A stretch of DNA of 64,000 nt. It comes from Ophiocordyceps camponoti-saundersi (nom. inval.) (lineage: Eukaryota > Ascomycota > Sordariomycetes > Hypocreales > Ophiocordycipitaceae). How positions within the stretch are numbered: position 1 is the stretch's first letter; each line of letters begins with the position of its first letter. The notes beneath the pieces are model-generated. The model saw nothing but the letters and a program-made list of their open reading frames with translations. It was not told the DNA's origin and did no database searches. A program made the position numbers and the translations under genes. The stretch lies in NCBI GenBank assembly GCA_003339415.1, contig PDHQ01000043.1, positions 140,286 through 204,285 of the forward strand. Reading direction: 5' to 3'. This document shows positions 10,985-21,980 of the stretch, piece by piece.

Positions 10985-13900
10985 GAAAAAAATAGTCGAA
11001 TAAGATAAGTAACTATAAGAAAAACGTTAAACTAACTAAAAATACCGATTAGAAGTACTAGGAAGATACCTTTAAGAAGAGGGCTAAGAGAGATAGACTT
11101 TAGGAGTTTATCTTCGCCGATAAAAGTCCTCTAGGAAAAGCCCTAATTCCTCCTATTTAGGACGAGGAAGATTAGGACCGAGCGAAATTAAAGGGAACCG
11201 AGAAAGAAAGGGATAGAATATTAAAGGAATATACCGTCCTTATTACTAACTATAGGGAATATAAGGAAATTTAGCTTCGAAAAGATAAGGCCGAATAAAA
11301 CTTTCGAATCTAGATAAAAGAAACTATTAACCCTTATCTTTAAAAAATATATTATAAAAAAGGGGAGTCTATTAAAAATTAGTACGAGACTTTACGTAAG
11401 GAAGTTAAGATCTCTAATAAGGAAATTAAATAATAACTTTATATTAAATATAAAGGAATCCTTAATATCGGTTATAACCCCCTAAAAAACTAGTTTAGCT
11501 AGTTTAAAAGCTAGCGTAAGGTAATTAATAAAGCTAACTCCGAAGGAATCTTATAGGTAACCGATAAAATAATTTAGGTCGAAGATTTCTACGAAGCGAT
11601 TATTAAGTAACCTTATATAAGAAATTAGATCTAGGTTTTTAAATAAAATAAATCCGTTAAGAAAGAGGATTTTACGATCTACGAATTTACGAATAATTTT
11701 AACTGTTATATCGATACCCTCCTAACCTCCTAAGGAAAAGTAACGGATAAAGGCACCTTTCCTACCTATTATAGTAAAGACGGGTTAGAGAAAAAGAAAG
11801 ATAATAATAATCGAAAAGAATAACGTAAAAACTAAGGAAAAGATTATACTAACTAATAACGTAATAACGATAGGAAGCGTTAGACTTCTAATAGTTATTA
11901 CTAACGCTTATAGGAAAAGACCTATATTTTTTATAAAAGGTTAGGATATCTTAGGGAGAAGTACTATATACTCTATAATAACGCGCCTAACTAGTAATAT
12001 AATACGCGTGCTATAAAGACCGTAAAGGAAAATGCTAAAAAAGAAGGGTTAAATCTAAAAGAGATTAAAACTAATTTAATTAAGTTTAATTTTACTTATC
12101 TCTCCCCGTATCTTTCCTATAAGAAAGGATATATACTAGCTACTTTCTTTCTTAGGAATAAAACGAATACCGTATTTTCTACTATAGAGTACTTATTATA
12201 CTACTTTATAATTTTTAATTCGGGCATAACGATATATATTTTTAATAACCGCGACCGTTTTAAAGATTTCCGTAACTTAGAGCTCGGAGATTTTATTTAG
12301 GTAGGGGATAGTAAAGTCCCTATTAAGGGATACGGTAACGTTAACCTCGAAGTGCTAATTAGAACTTAAATAGCGCTACTAAAGCTTCGGAACGTAGTAT
12401 ATTATCGGAACTTTATATATAACTTAGTTTCGTACTAATTACTTAAATTAAAAGGTATTTAGTAGGATAAAAACCCTAGATAAGAAGAATTAACTTTAAA
12501 AACGCCGGACTATAATATAATAGCGACCGTAAGGTTAATTTACGACTAATTCGTTCTAGAATATATCCCGAGGTAAATAAATAAAGTATCTTTTACTACG
12601 AGAAGGAATAAATATATAACTTATACCCTATAAAAAGCCCGGAAATTAGCGATAAACGTTTAGCACTTAAGGCTCGGTTACCTAGGCCTATAAGTTTTTA
12701 ACTATATTAATAATAACTACGAAGGAATTCGTATATAACTTACGAGAAAAGACGGTATACCTATTATAGAGTGTGAAAACTACGCTATAGTAAAGATTAA
12801 ATAATAAATTAGTCGGACTTAAAGACCGTAACTTATAACGCCTAGAGAAATACTCGTAATTAATTTCCACGACTTTAAAAGAGACCCCGAGGGTTTTTCG
12901 TTAGTTATGCTAATTACTAATAGATATACGGGTTATACCTAGGACTATTACCTTTAGGATAGGACTTAGGCTATAATCTATAGTATATTAAAATCGGCTT
13001 TTAAATACTTTATCTATTAATATAAATTTTATATTAGAACGATTAAAACGGATAACGAACTATAATAATAACTAGAAGCTTATAACTTTCTAATAAGATA
13101 GAATATCTAAATCGAATTTTCGGCACTATATACGTAGGAATAAAACGGTAGGGCTAAAAGAGTCGGGGGTATCCTAAAAATAAAGGTAAGGGCTATAAGA
13201 GGTTAACTGCTAGTAGCTTTCTAGCGGGAGATCCTTAAATCTACTATCTATCTATATAATAGGACCCCTCGGAAAAGTAATAGATAGAAGATACCCTATA
13301 AGGGAATCTTCCGGAAAAAGCCTAACTTAGCTTATTTACGCGTATACGGGTATAAAGCTTACGCTATAACTATAGATTTTAAACTTAAGTATAAAAGGCT
13401 GCGGAGACTTAACCCTAAAGCTTAGATTAGTTTCTTAATTAGCTATAAGTTAACCTATATCTATCGGATATAGCTCCTAAGCGAGAATCGTATTTTATTA
13501 ACCCGTAACGTATTATTTAACGAACGCGAGACTTTCTACGGGCATTTTAACTACCTTAGAGATAGCCTCCGAGAAATTAACCCTAAAGTTATTACTAAAC
13601 TACTATAATAAGAAGCTAACGCTTAAGACTCCGCAGAAAATATAGCGGTCGAGGAACTAAGAAATAAAGAGGACGAAAATAATAGAACGATTAATCTTAA
13701 TTAAATTATAACTTCTATAACCTTAAATTAAGCCTCTAAACCCCGCAAAAATCTATATAAAATAATAGAAGGCGTTAAACCTAAAGAAGGGCCCGCTATA
13801 AAAGATACTAAGGGAAATAAACCCGAGGAATTTAGCTATATATATCCTACGCCTCCGGGAATACTACCTATTAGCTTATTTACTATAATAATAGTAAGAT

Positions 13901-15850
13901 ATTAAGAAGAAAAGCGTATTCTAATAGGGACGCCTAGACGAAGAAGCTTAAAAAAGGATAGATTTACCTTTCTTTCCTAATTAAACCTATAAACTATAGA
14001 AGATAAGAACGATTAAAAAACCTTCCGCGCCTCTTTTTACGCGGGACTCTTAGGAGCTCCGATAGGAAGGGACCGGATAAAAGGTCGAAGGATTAATAAG
14101 GCTAACCTACTAAGGTTAATTAATACTAGGAGTATTAGTCGAGCTTATATCCCTCTAGCTCTAAAACGCCGCGATTAAATATTATAATACCCGTTAAAAG
14201 ATTTATTTAAAAACGCTAAACTCGAATATCTCCGTAATTATAACTCGGAATACTTAGACTCTTAGTTCGAGATCCCCGTAAGGAACGCCTTATTAAGGGC
14301 GATTAGATACCGTTAGGTTTATATTTATAAATTCGATTAAGACGATAAGCTAATTAAATATAAAGCCCGCGTCGTTACCCGCGGAGATTAATAATTAGTT
14401 ACCTAAGTAGAAACTTATACTATAACGCTAGTAGTAAGAAGCTTCCGAACGTTTATAGCGATAGCCGTAAAGTTTAATCTAAACCTTATATAATTTAATA
14501 TTATTAACGCGTTCGTAAACGCCTTATTAGACGAAGAGGTCTTTATATAGATACCCTATAAGTATACTAAGGCTAGCATAATCTTACGGTTAAAGAGAGC
14601 ACTATATAGTCTAAGGAAGTCCCCGCTATTATAGTAAAGGCACTTTATAGCTACCCTCCGTAAATTAGGCTTTAAGATTCTTCTAAGCGAGCCTTATTAT
14701 ATAATAAAGGACAGAGTTATTATCTTCTTTTATATAAATAATATTATCTTCGGCAATCTTAAGGAATCTACGGAGGAATCTTAACGCCTCTAAGAAGAGC
14801 TTAAGAAGTATTATATATTAATAGGAGGCTATCTAATCCGCTAGTTTATCGGTCTTTAGGTTATCCGCGATAGAAACTTATAGAAAATCTAGTTATCGTA
14901 ACGAGCTTATATTAAGAAAGTTGCTAATCTTACTAATATTATAAAATCGTATTTAATACCGATAAGCCCTATTATCCCCGAAAGAAATAAAGGGGATATA
15001 ACGCTATAACTACTTTATAGCTACTAAAAGAAGGTAGGCTCCGCGATATAAGCTACGGTAATAACACGGCTAGATATAGTATTTACTATAGCCCGTCTTA
15101 TAAGATATAATTATAACCTAAATATAGGGCATTACTAAGCAATTAATAGGGTCTTATGCTATTTAAAAGTAATAAAGAACCTAAGTCTTACGTTCGGGGG
15201 TGCCGATACCCTTAAGGTAGTAAGCGACGCTTCTTTCGCGGATAATAAAGACCGCCGCAGCTCTTAAGTATACGTTATCCGACTCTTTAGAGGAACTATT
15301 ACTTAGAGCGCTAATAAGTAGAAAATAGTAACGACCTTAATAATAGAGGCCGAATTACTCGCACTTTCCTAAACCGCGAAAGAATTACTATTTATAAGTA
15401 GGTTACTTAAGGAGTTATCTATTAAACTAAATAACCTATTAATTATTATTTAATATAATAATACTTAAACCGTTAGAATTATAAATAAAGAAGTCTTTAA
15501 ATTAAGGACTTAACTTCGATATGTTAATATTTATAACTACTAGCTCCGGTAGGAAATATCGGAGGGAACGATCTAGGTTAAGTATACCCTAATAAACGAA
15601 ATTATTATTAATAGCTTAATAAAGCCCTTATAGAATACTTCGTTTAAGTCCCTAGTAATTAAGCTAGGTCTTAAAAATATAGACGCCCGCCTTAATTAGT
15701 AGGATAAGGATCTCCCGTAAATAACGCTATAGGAAATTTAATAAGAAATATAGGACTTATTAATCTAATACTAATAATCCCGAAATATTCGGGCAGATAG
15801 ATATATATTTATAAAGATATCTACGAGGAAAATATATAGAGAAAAAATAA
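10985..15850 (+). pseudogene. Copia gag-pol remnant
   Basis: Many in-frame stops interrupt a readable polyprotein, and boundaries are approximate. The zinc knuckle at 11923-11964 keeps the C-x2-C-x3-GH-x4-C spacing, but each Cys and the His is now Tyr (TGY/CAT to TAY). The protease D-S-G reads N-S-G near 12227. Integrase (about 12640-13560) keeps an (E/Q)NGRA-like block. Reverse transcriptase (about 14430-14900) keeps AFVNALLDEEVF, LKRALYSLRKSP and an FYINN motif in place of YVDD (about 14725). RNase H (about 15180-15560) keeps VVSDASFADNKD and EAELLALSQTAKE-like text. All replacements fit C-to-T on one strand or the other. Confidence 0.9.
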
Positions 15851-15858
15851 GTATAATA

Positions 15859-17130
15859 TTAATTCTTCTTCGACTTTTTTAAAGCCGAACCCGCCCCTAC
15901 GGAAAGAAGACGCTTCCGCTTAGTTTTCGACGGAGTCGAGGGCTAAATCGCCGCCGGAGCGGGATTTTTCTTCGGCGTAGATACCGATTTTTTCGCTAAC
16001 TTATCTACTATCTCTCTAGCCTTAGCGGCGGCTATCGCGGTAAACTCCGCCTTAACGGCGGTAAACTCCGCCTCTATACGAGCCTTAAGGGCTAAAAAAC
16101 GCCTACTAAAACGGATAAAGTATTTAACTATAGCCCGTAGGCCTTTATCGGGAACTATATTAGGGTCGGCGTTACTATTATCGTTATCGGCGCCGGGCTC
16201 TATAACTTTATCCTCGGACTTATCCTCTATTACTACTATATTACTACTATCGCCCTCTACGTTTTCGTCGCCCGAGGCGCGGCCCTCCTCTAAAATATCG
16301 CCGGAGAAGATAATATCGATAGCGTTACTATAAAAAGATTAGTATAGCTTAGTAAAAAATATACGGAGAATATAACTTACGCTTATAGGAATTTAGTATT
16401 AACTAGATAATATAGGTACTTTATATTAGTTATTACGGACTTAAAAAGGCTTTAAAATTTATCTATATTTTCCTTATCTCTATCTTATTACGCCTTATCT
16501 TACTAAGTCGTAATATCGATTAAAACGAGCAGAGCTAGTTTATATTTACGCGACTTATTTATATAAGTAGCGCACGAAATTACGCGCGTCGAATTAGCCT
16601 AAGAATAATAAGTAATATATTCTTTAAAGTATAAAATATATAGCTAGTCGCGTATAGCACCTAAAGCTACGATAGGCCGCTAAGATCTTTATTATAAGAT
16701 TATTAATTCTAGATATAAAAGCGCGGACTATAGAATAAAATATACCGGCGTGATATTATAATTATATACGGGCGTAAGAAAAGCGTTAAAAACTCTAAAA
16801 GAAGAAGTTAGATCGGGCAGCGCGGGCGTAGAAATATTAATATCGCCCGCCGGCCCCCCCTTACCTCCTACCTCTTACCTAGCTGTAGCCCCCTCCGGGG
16901 CGCACGAGCTAATAGCGCCCTTAGCGGGCATATTCGTCGGTAAGACGGGATCGAGGCGGTCGCTAGCGTCGGCGGCGGCGTTTATTTCCTCTATTATCGT
17001 AAGAACTTACTCGGTAAATACGTTAGTATCGAAAAATATATCGTTTATAAAGACTAAATAATAGCATAAGTTAGTAATAATATAACGGAAAAAGGCACCC
17101 TCTCTAAAGGCTAGGACTTATAGTTAAAGA
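15859..17130 (-). pseudogene. Antisense spliced accessory gene inside the Copia element (RIP-inactivated)
   Basis: On the strand opposite to gag-pol, between RNase H and the 3' LTR, one frame stays readable from about 17130 to 15859 except for TAA/TAG codons at former Gln or Trp positions. A canonical intron, GTAAGT...CTAAGC...TAG, lies at 16380-16328 (53 bp), and removing it joins two readable frames exactly. Exon 2 (16327-15859) has about 156 codons with a single TAG. It encodes an acidic segment, an Ala/Glu/Lys helix-like segment (LKARIEAEFTAVKAEFTA) and a basic tail with KTKRKR and KKSKK, nuclear-signal-like. The original start is unclear. The family was not recognised. It may be an accessory retrotransposon gene or a captured host gene. 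Confidence 0.6.
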
Positions 17131-17410
17131 GGTCGATAAGCTTAAGAGAAGAAAAGAAGAAGAAGAAGAGAGGCCTTAAGAGGGGGGGAGAGGTTAAATT
17201 TATACCTAAAAGATACCTTAGGCACTATAACTCGGAAAAGCTACGTATCTATTTAATATAATTCTACTAATAAGAATAATAGTAAGGTTAATAAGGATAA
17301 TACTAATACTAAACTCCGCGCTAAAAGACTCGCGATATCTTATATTTATAAACCTCCCTTTCTTTTCTAGTAAGCTTCCTAACTAATAAGTTAGAAAACT
17401 TACGGGGGTA

Positions 17411-17821
17411 TATTAGAAAGGAAGGTCCTACTAAGCTCTACGAGACTATAAGTAATATAAGGGCTCCGTATAATAATAGCGGAGTAACGTATCTTATCGG
17501 CCTTAAGGTATAGGATCCTTACGGAAAAGCCCTATTACTAAGCAATATTCTATTAACTTCCTAGGTAATAAGCTTACGATATTTCTTAGCAGATAGCTAG
17601 CCTAGAAACTAGCCTCTTTATTATACAGAGCCTTTCTCTCGAAGGCCCGTTATTTTTATATATATAAAGAAGGCCTCCGAGCTAAAGGGTCGAGGGCAGA
17701 GCTATCAGTTCACATATATATACCTATCTGCACTCTATCATATATATAACTTAATCACTTTGCTCACTCTTTATTCCACGTGACCTTCCGATTCCGACAG
17801 AATCCCTCTGAGATTCTGACA
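17411..17821 (+). repeat. 3' LTR of Copia element
   Basis: A 411-bp partner of 10520-10930. Its start is mutated (TATTAG for TGTCAG). Its outer ~130 bp are unmutated and end with TTCTGACA. A purine-rich ACGGGGG precedes it as a likely remnant polypurine tract. Confidence 0.93.
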
Positions 17822-17826
17822 ATAGC
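17822..17826. repeat. Right target-site duplication of the Copia element
   Basis: ATAGC, identical to 10515-10519. Confidence 0.9.
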
Positions 17827-18155
17827 GTCGAGAGAGATAAGGGGAGCCAAGCATCGAGGCCAGACCAGAGTGGTGCATGCATTGTCTGTGTATCCGTACT
17901 ACCTGCTCTTTCATTTGTCTGTCTGATCTCATCTGCTCAGAGAATGCATAGGAAGTAGGAAATGATGATCTGTTGTGTATCTCATCATCATCATCTCAGA
18001 TTGTCCCTTTTGTTGAAGAAAGAAACAGAAGCAAGAAACTCTTATCTACCCTTATCTTCCGCTAACCCTTATCTTCCATTCCCCTTTTACCTACTACCCC
18101 TCCACCTCCCCCTCCCACCTCTCCCTCTTCCTGATAACCTCTCCCACAGCCGGCC
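17827..18155. other. Trehalase promoter region and displaced 3' flank of the orphan gene
   Basis: Before the Copia insertion this DNA directly followed the orphan gene. From about 18040 it becomes strongly pyrimidine-rich, with CCCCT motifs that resemble stress-response elements ahead of the trehalase start. That regulatory reading is inference. Confidence 0.5.
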
Positions 18156-20784
18156 ATGGCGGATAAACCTTGCGGCATCTACGATGACGCAAAGACGTAC
18201 TATGCCTCCGAAGAACGGCACTCCCGTATCGGCTCCCGAACGCATTCCCACGTGCGTCTTCCATCTCTCCAGAGCTTGCCCTCGCCGTAATCAGGTGCTG
18301 ACCGAACGATCCAGACCAGCTTGCACCGGCAGTTCGTCATCGAGGCTCACGAGCCATTTCGACGCGGCAGCCATGGTATCGTCCAGACTAAGCTTCAACG
18401 GGAGGATCGACGAGACTGATGACCATGGCAGACGAGACGACGATTCTGCATGGCCGGCGCTTCCTGATCCAGGTCGACGCCACGCTCGAGAGCCTCCGCG
18501 CCCAGGAGGACACGGACGGAAACATGCAAATCACCATCGAGGATAACGGTCCCAAGGTGCTGGCGCTGCGAACCGCCGCCTCGGCCGGCCACAACCGTTT
18601 CGACGTCCGCGGCACATACATGCTGTCCAACCTGCTACAGGAGTTGACGCTGGCCAAGGAGTACGGCCGCAAGCAAATCATCCTCGACGAGGGCCGTCTC
18701 AACGAGAATCCCGTCGACCGTCTGTCTCGTCTTATTCGTGATCATTTCTGGGAGGGCCTGACGAGACGCATCGATGCCTCCACAATCGAGGTGGCCGCCC
18801 GCGACCCCAAGGACTGGACCGGCGACTCCCGCCCGCGAATCTACGTCCCCGTCGGCGCTCCCGAGCAGTACGAATACTACAAGCGGGTGGCCGCCGAACG
18901 ACCCGATATCGAACTCGACGTCCAGCTCCTGCCCGAGCACATAACGCCCGACCTGATCCGGAACATGAACGAGAAGCCCGGCCTGCTAGCGGTGGCCGTC
19001 GAGGAGGAAAAGGGCGCCGACGGCCGGACGACTCTCCGCGGTCTGCCCTTTGTCGTCCCCGGCGGCCGCTTCAACGAGCTTTACGGCTGGGACAGCTACA
19101 TGGAGTCGCTTGGGCTCCTCGTCGACGGCCGCGTCGACCTGGCCAAGTCCATGGTGCTCAATTTCTGCTTCTGCATCGAGCACTACGGCAAGATCCTCAA
19201 CGCCACCAGGTCCTACTACCTCGGCCGCTCGCAGCCGCCCTTCTTGACGGACATGGCCCTCCGCGTCTACGAGCGGATCAAGCACGAGCCGGGCGCGGTC
19301 GATTTCATCCGCCGCGCCATATTGGCGGCCATCAAGGAGTACCACAGCGTATGGACGGCCGAGCCGCGGCTGGACCCGGTCACGGGCCTGTCGCGGTACC
19401 GGCCCGAGGGTCTGGGGGTCCCTCCCGAAACCGAGGCCAACCACTTCGTCCATATCCTCGAGCCGTACGTGGCCAAGCACAAGATGACCTTGAAGGAGCT
19501 GGTGCGGGCCTACAACTACGGCGACATCAAGGAGCCGGCGCTCGACGACTACTTCCTACACGACCGGGCCGTGCGCGAGTCGGGCCACGACACGACGTAC
19601 CGGTTTGAAGGCGTCTGCGCCGACCTGGCCACCATCGATCTCAACTCGCTGCTGTTCAAGTACGAGACGGACATTGCGCGCACGATCCGTGCCGTCTTCA
19701 ACGACCGGCTGGTGATGCCGGCCGAGTTCTGCGGCGGGACGCCCTACAAGCCGGGCGAGGTGCTCTCGTCGGCGGCCTGGGACCGGCGGGCCAAGCGGCG
19801 CAAGCTCATGGTGGACCGGCTCATGTGGAACGAGGCCGAGGGCATGTTCTTCGACTACGACACGGTCAAGCAGGAGCGGCGGACGTACGAGAGCTCGACG
19901 ACGTTTTGGGCCATGTGGGCGGGCATCGCGACGCCCAAGCAGGCGGCGGAGATGGTCAAGAAGGGCCTCCCCAAGTTCGAGGCGCTCGGCGGCCTGCTGG
20001 CGGGTACGGAGAAGTCTCGGGGCGAGGTCGGGCTGGAGCGGCCGAACCGGCAGTGGGACTTTCCTTACGGCTGGGCGCCGCAGCAGATGCTGGCCTGGAC
20101 GGGGCTCCTGCGCTACGGGTTCAGCGAGGAGGCGGAGCGGCTGGCCTACAAGTGGCTGCTGATGATAACGAAGGCCTTTGTGGACTTTAACGGCGTTGTG
20201 GTGGAAAAGTACGACGTGACGCGGCCGGCGGATCCGCACCGGGTCGACGCCGAGTATGGAAACCAGGGGTTGGACTTTAAGGGGGTAGCCAAGGAGGGGT
20301 GAGTTGCCCCCCCCCCCCCCCCCTTCTTTTCCCACCACCAATTACATTTTGCTTCCTGTTTCCTTTTACTTACGCAGGGGGGGGGGGGGGGGAGAAAAGG
20401 TTTTGTTGGGGTAATTCNNNNNNNNNNGGGGGGAAAGGAGGAGGGGGGGGGGGGGGGGGGGCCGCCCGGGGGGGGGGCGGGGGGGGGAAGGGGGGGGGGG
20501 GGGTTTAGGGGGGGGGGGGGGGGGGGGGGGGGTCTCCCCCCCCCCCCCCCCCCCTTCTTTTCCCTCCTCCATTTCCGTTTTGCTTCCTGTTCTCTTTTAC
20601 TGACGCAGAGAGGGGGGGGGGGGAATATAGCTTTGGCTGGGTCAATTCGAGCTACGTCTATGGGCTGGAGATTATCAACGCCCATATGCGGCGCGCTCTC
20701 GGCACGCTGACGCCGTACACGACGTTTGTCAAGGCGGTGGAGCAGACCAACGAGAGGGCGTTGGCGGAGCTTTCGTTGGTCTGA
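18156..20784 (+). CDS. NTH1: Neutral trehalase (GH37), 5' part disrupted in this sequence
   Basis: Hydrolyses cytosolic trehalose to two glucose. The intact catalytic frame runs from 18419/18425 to 20298 and, after an intron, 20631-20784. Both GH37 signatures are present ([15 protein letters not shown] and [12 protein letters not shown]), as is the calcium-binding [12 protein letters not shown] typical of neutral trehalases. The N-terminus starts at ATG 18156 ([16 protein letters not shown]) but meets TAA at 18288. The same frame continues with [12 protein letters not shown], which holds an RRGS PKA-type site, and ends at TGA 18417, one frame off the catalytic part. Either intron 18287-18414 (GTAATC...GAG) is spliced, giving about 722 aa, or nonsense and frameshift changes (true or assembly error) are present. 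From ATG 18425 alone the protein is 675 aa. The 3' intron contains an assembly gap. Confidence 0.85.
20299..20630. other. Trehalase 3' intron with N gap and duplicated, corrupted flank
   Basis: The 10-N gap is at 20418-20427 within poly-G/poly-C. Sequence left of the gap (about 20325-20417) resembles sequence right of it (about 20550-20650) nearly base for base: both carry TTTTGCTTCCTGTT, TTTTAC, ACGCAG, poly-G and a GGG.AATTC end. The left copy appears to be an error-rich extension of the same locus. The real intron is probably about 90 bp. Confidence 0.75.
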
Positions 20785-21631
20785 TGGGCTGGAATGGGAA
20801 TATGTACATGGGAGGGCATCTCGGCATGGCGGCGGGCTGCGAGCTTCTTGGACGGATGGGATCGTTACTCTGGTTGTTTCTTCTTCTTCTTCTTCTTGTC
20901 CGAGGTATTATAGAAAGTTTTCTCTTTGATGTACAGGGTACGGAAGATTGTTTTTTTTTCCTTTGAGGTCTACGGATAGAAGGAAGAAGAATAGATTTAG
21001 AAGGGTGCTTTTCTTATATTTACTCGATGAGGTGACGATGGAGGCAGTTAGGTAGTTGAGTTGGATCGGCTAGCTTCGGTGAGCACATGCCTCGGCATCC
21101 ATGAAGGTGTAGATTTTGTTAGGTCTCGGTGAGGAATTGGTAGGTAGGAAAGTGCTTATTCAGCCGGAGAAATCGGGTCTCCGTCTTTCATCACATGCAA
21201 AACGCCGAGCCGGCGGGGCCCGAGCGGCAGCCGGATGCGGGGGAGGGTCGGGGCGGCTTATTTGTTCCCTTTTTTGTCTCGGCCGTGTTTGACGGAGGGA
21301 AGGGGAAGGGAAGGATGAAGAGGAAGGGAAGAGGAGGAGAAGAAGAAGAATGAAGAAGGAACAGATATGAGAAGATGGGAAGGGTGAGTGTTGAAGAGGA
21401 GGAAGAAGAGATGTAAGTATATGTATATGGTTTCAATGGCGGATATGATGATGGTGATGATGATGATGATGCATCGGCTTACTTTGGTTCTATTACCTAG
21501 GTTAGTAGTAAGTAGGTATAGTCTTGCACGTGTTGCCCTTTTTTTTGAATGGCCCTCCTGCTTTTTCCCTTGCCCCCCCTCTCCTCCTCCTCCCCCCACC
21601 TCTCAGACACGAGAGGGTTCGGCCGAGGTGT

Positions 21632-21673
<42 letters not shown>

Positions 21674-21980
21674 GAGTGAAGAGTGTGATTGTGAGAGAGA
21701 GGCGAGAGAGAGAGAGGAGAGAGGAGAGGCGGGGAGGGAGCGAGATATCCCTCATCACTTGTATGTACATACTTTCTGTCTCCTCTTTTTTTTTTCTCTC
21801 TTCCCCCTCCCCAACCTTCTTCTTCTTCCTCTTCTTCTTCTCCCTCCTCCTTGCATCTCCATCCTCTTCCTCCTCCTCTTCTACTTCTATCATCTTTCTA
21901 CGCTCAACCTCTTCCTTCATCTAAAACATAAAAGAGAAAAAAAAAAAGAAAAAGAAAGAGAAAGAGAAAGAGAAAAAAAA
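20785..21980. other. Intergenic: trehalase 3' region and isocitrate lyase promoter
   Basis: Low-complexity DNA: a GATG-triplet cluster near 21443-21471, an (AG)n tract at 21633-21671 and pyrimidine-rich sequence at 21780-21920. No gene was recognised. The last ~200 bp are likely the ICL leader. Confidence 0.5.

Larger units (their letters stand above)
10520..17821 (+). mobile_element. RIP-degraded Ty1/Copia LTR retrotransposon, 7.3 kb
   Basis: Two 411-bp LTRs (10520-10930 and 17411-17821) start and end with the inverted repeat TGTCAGAA/TTCTGACA; RIP has altered the inner copies. A perfect 5-bp duplication (ATAGC) flanks the element. The order inside is gag with CCHC knuckle, protease, integrase, reverse transcriptase and RNase H, which is the Copia order. 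The core is AT-rich and almost free of CA and TG dinucleotides, and nearly every Gln or Trp position has become a stop, the hallmark of RIP. Translation alone shows it cannot encode functional proteins. Between RNase H and the 3' LTR is about 1.5 kb of extra sequence with an antisense gene. Confidence 0.95.

Noticed and set aside
20428..20550. Poly-G blocks as G-quadruplex candidates
   Set aside because: They adjoin the N gap and duplicated flank and are probably artefacts.
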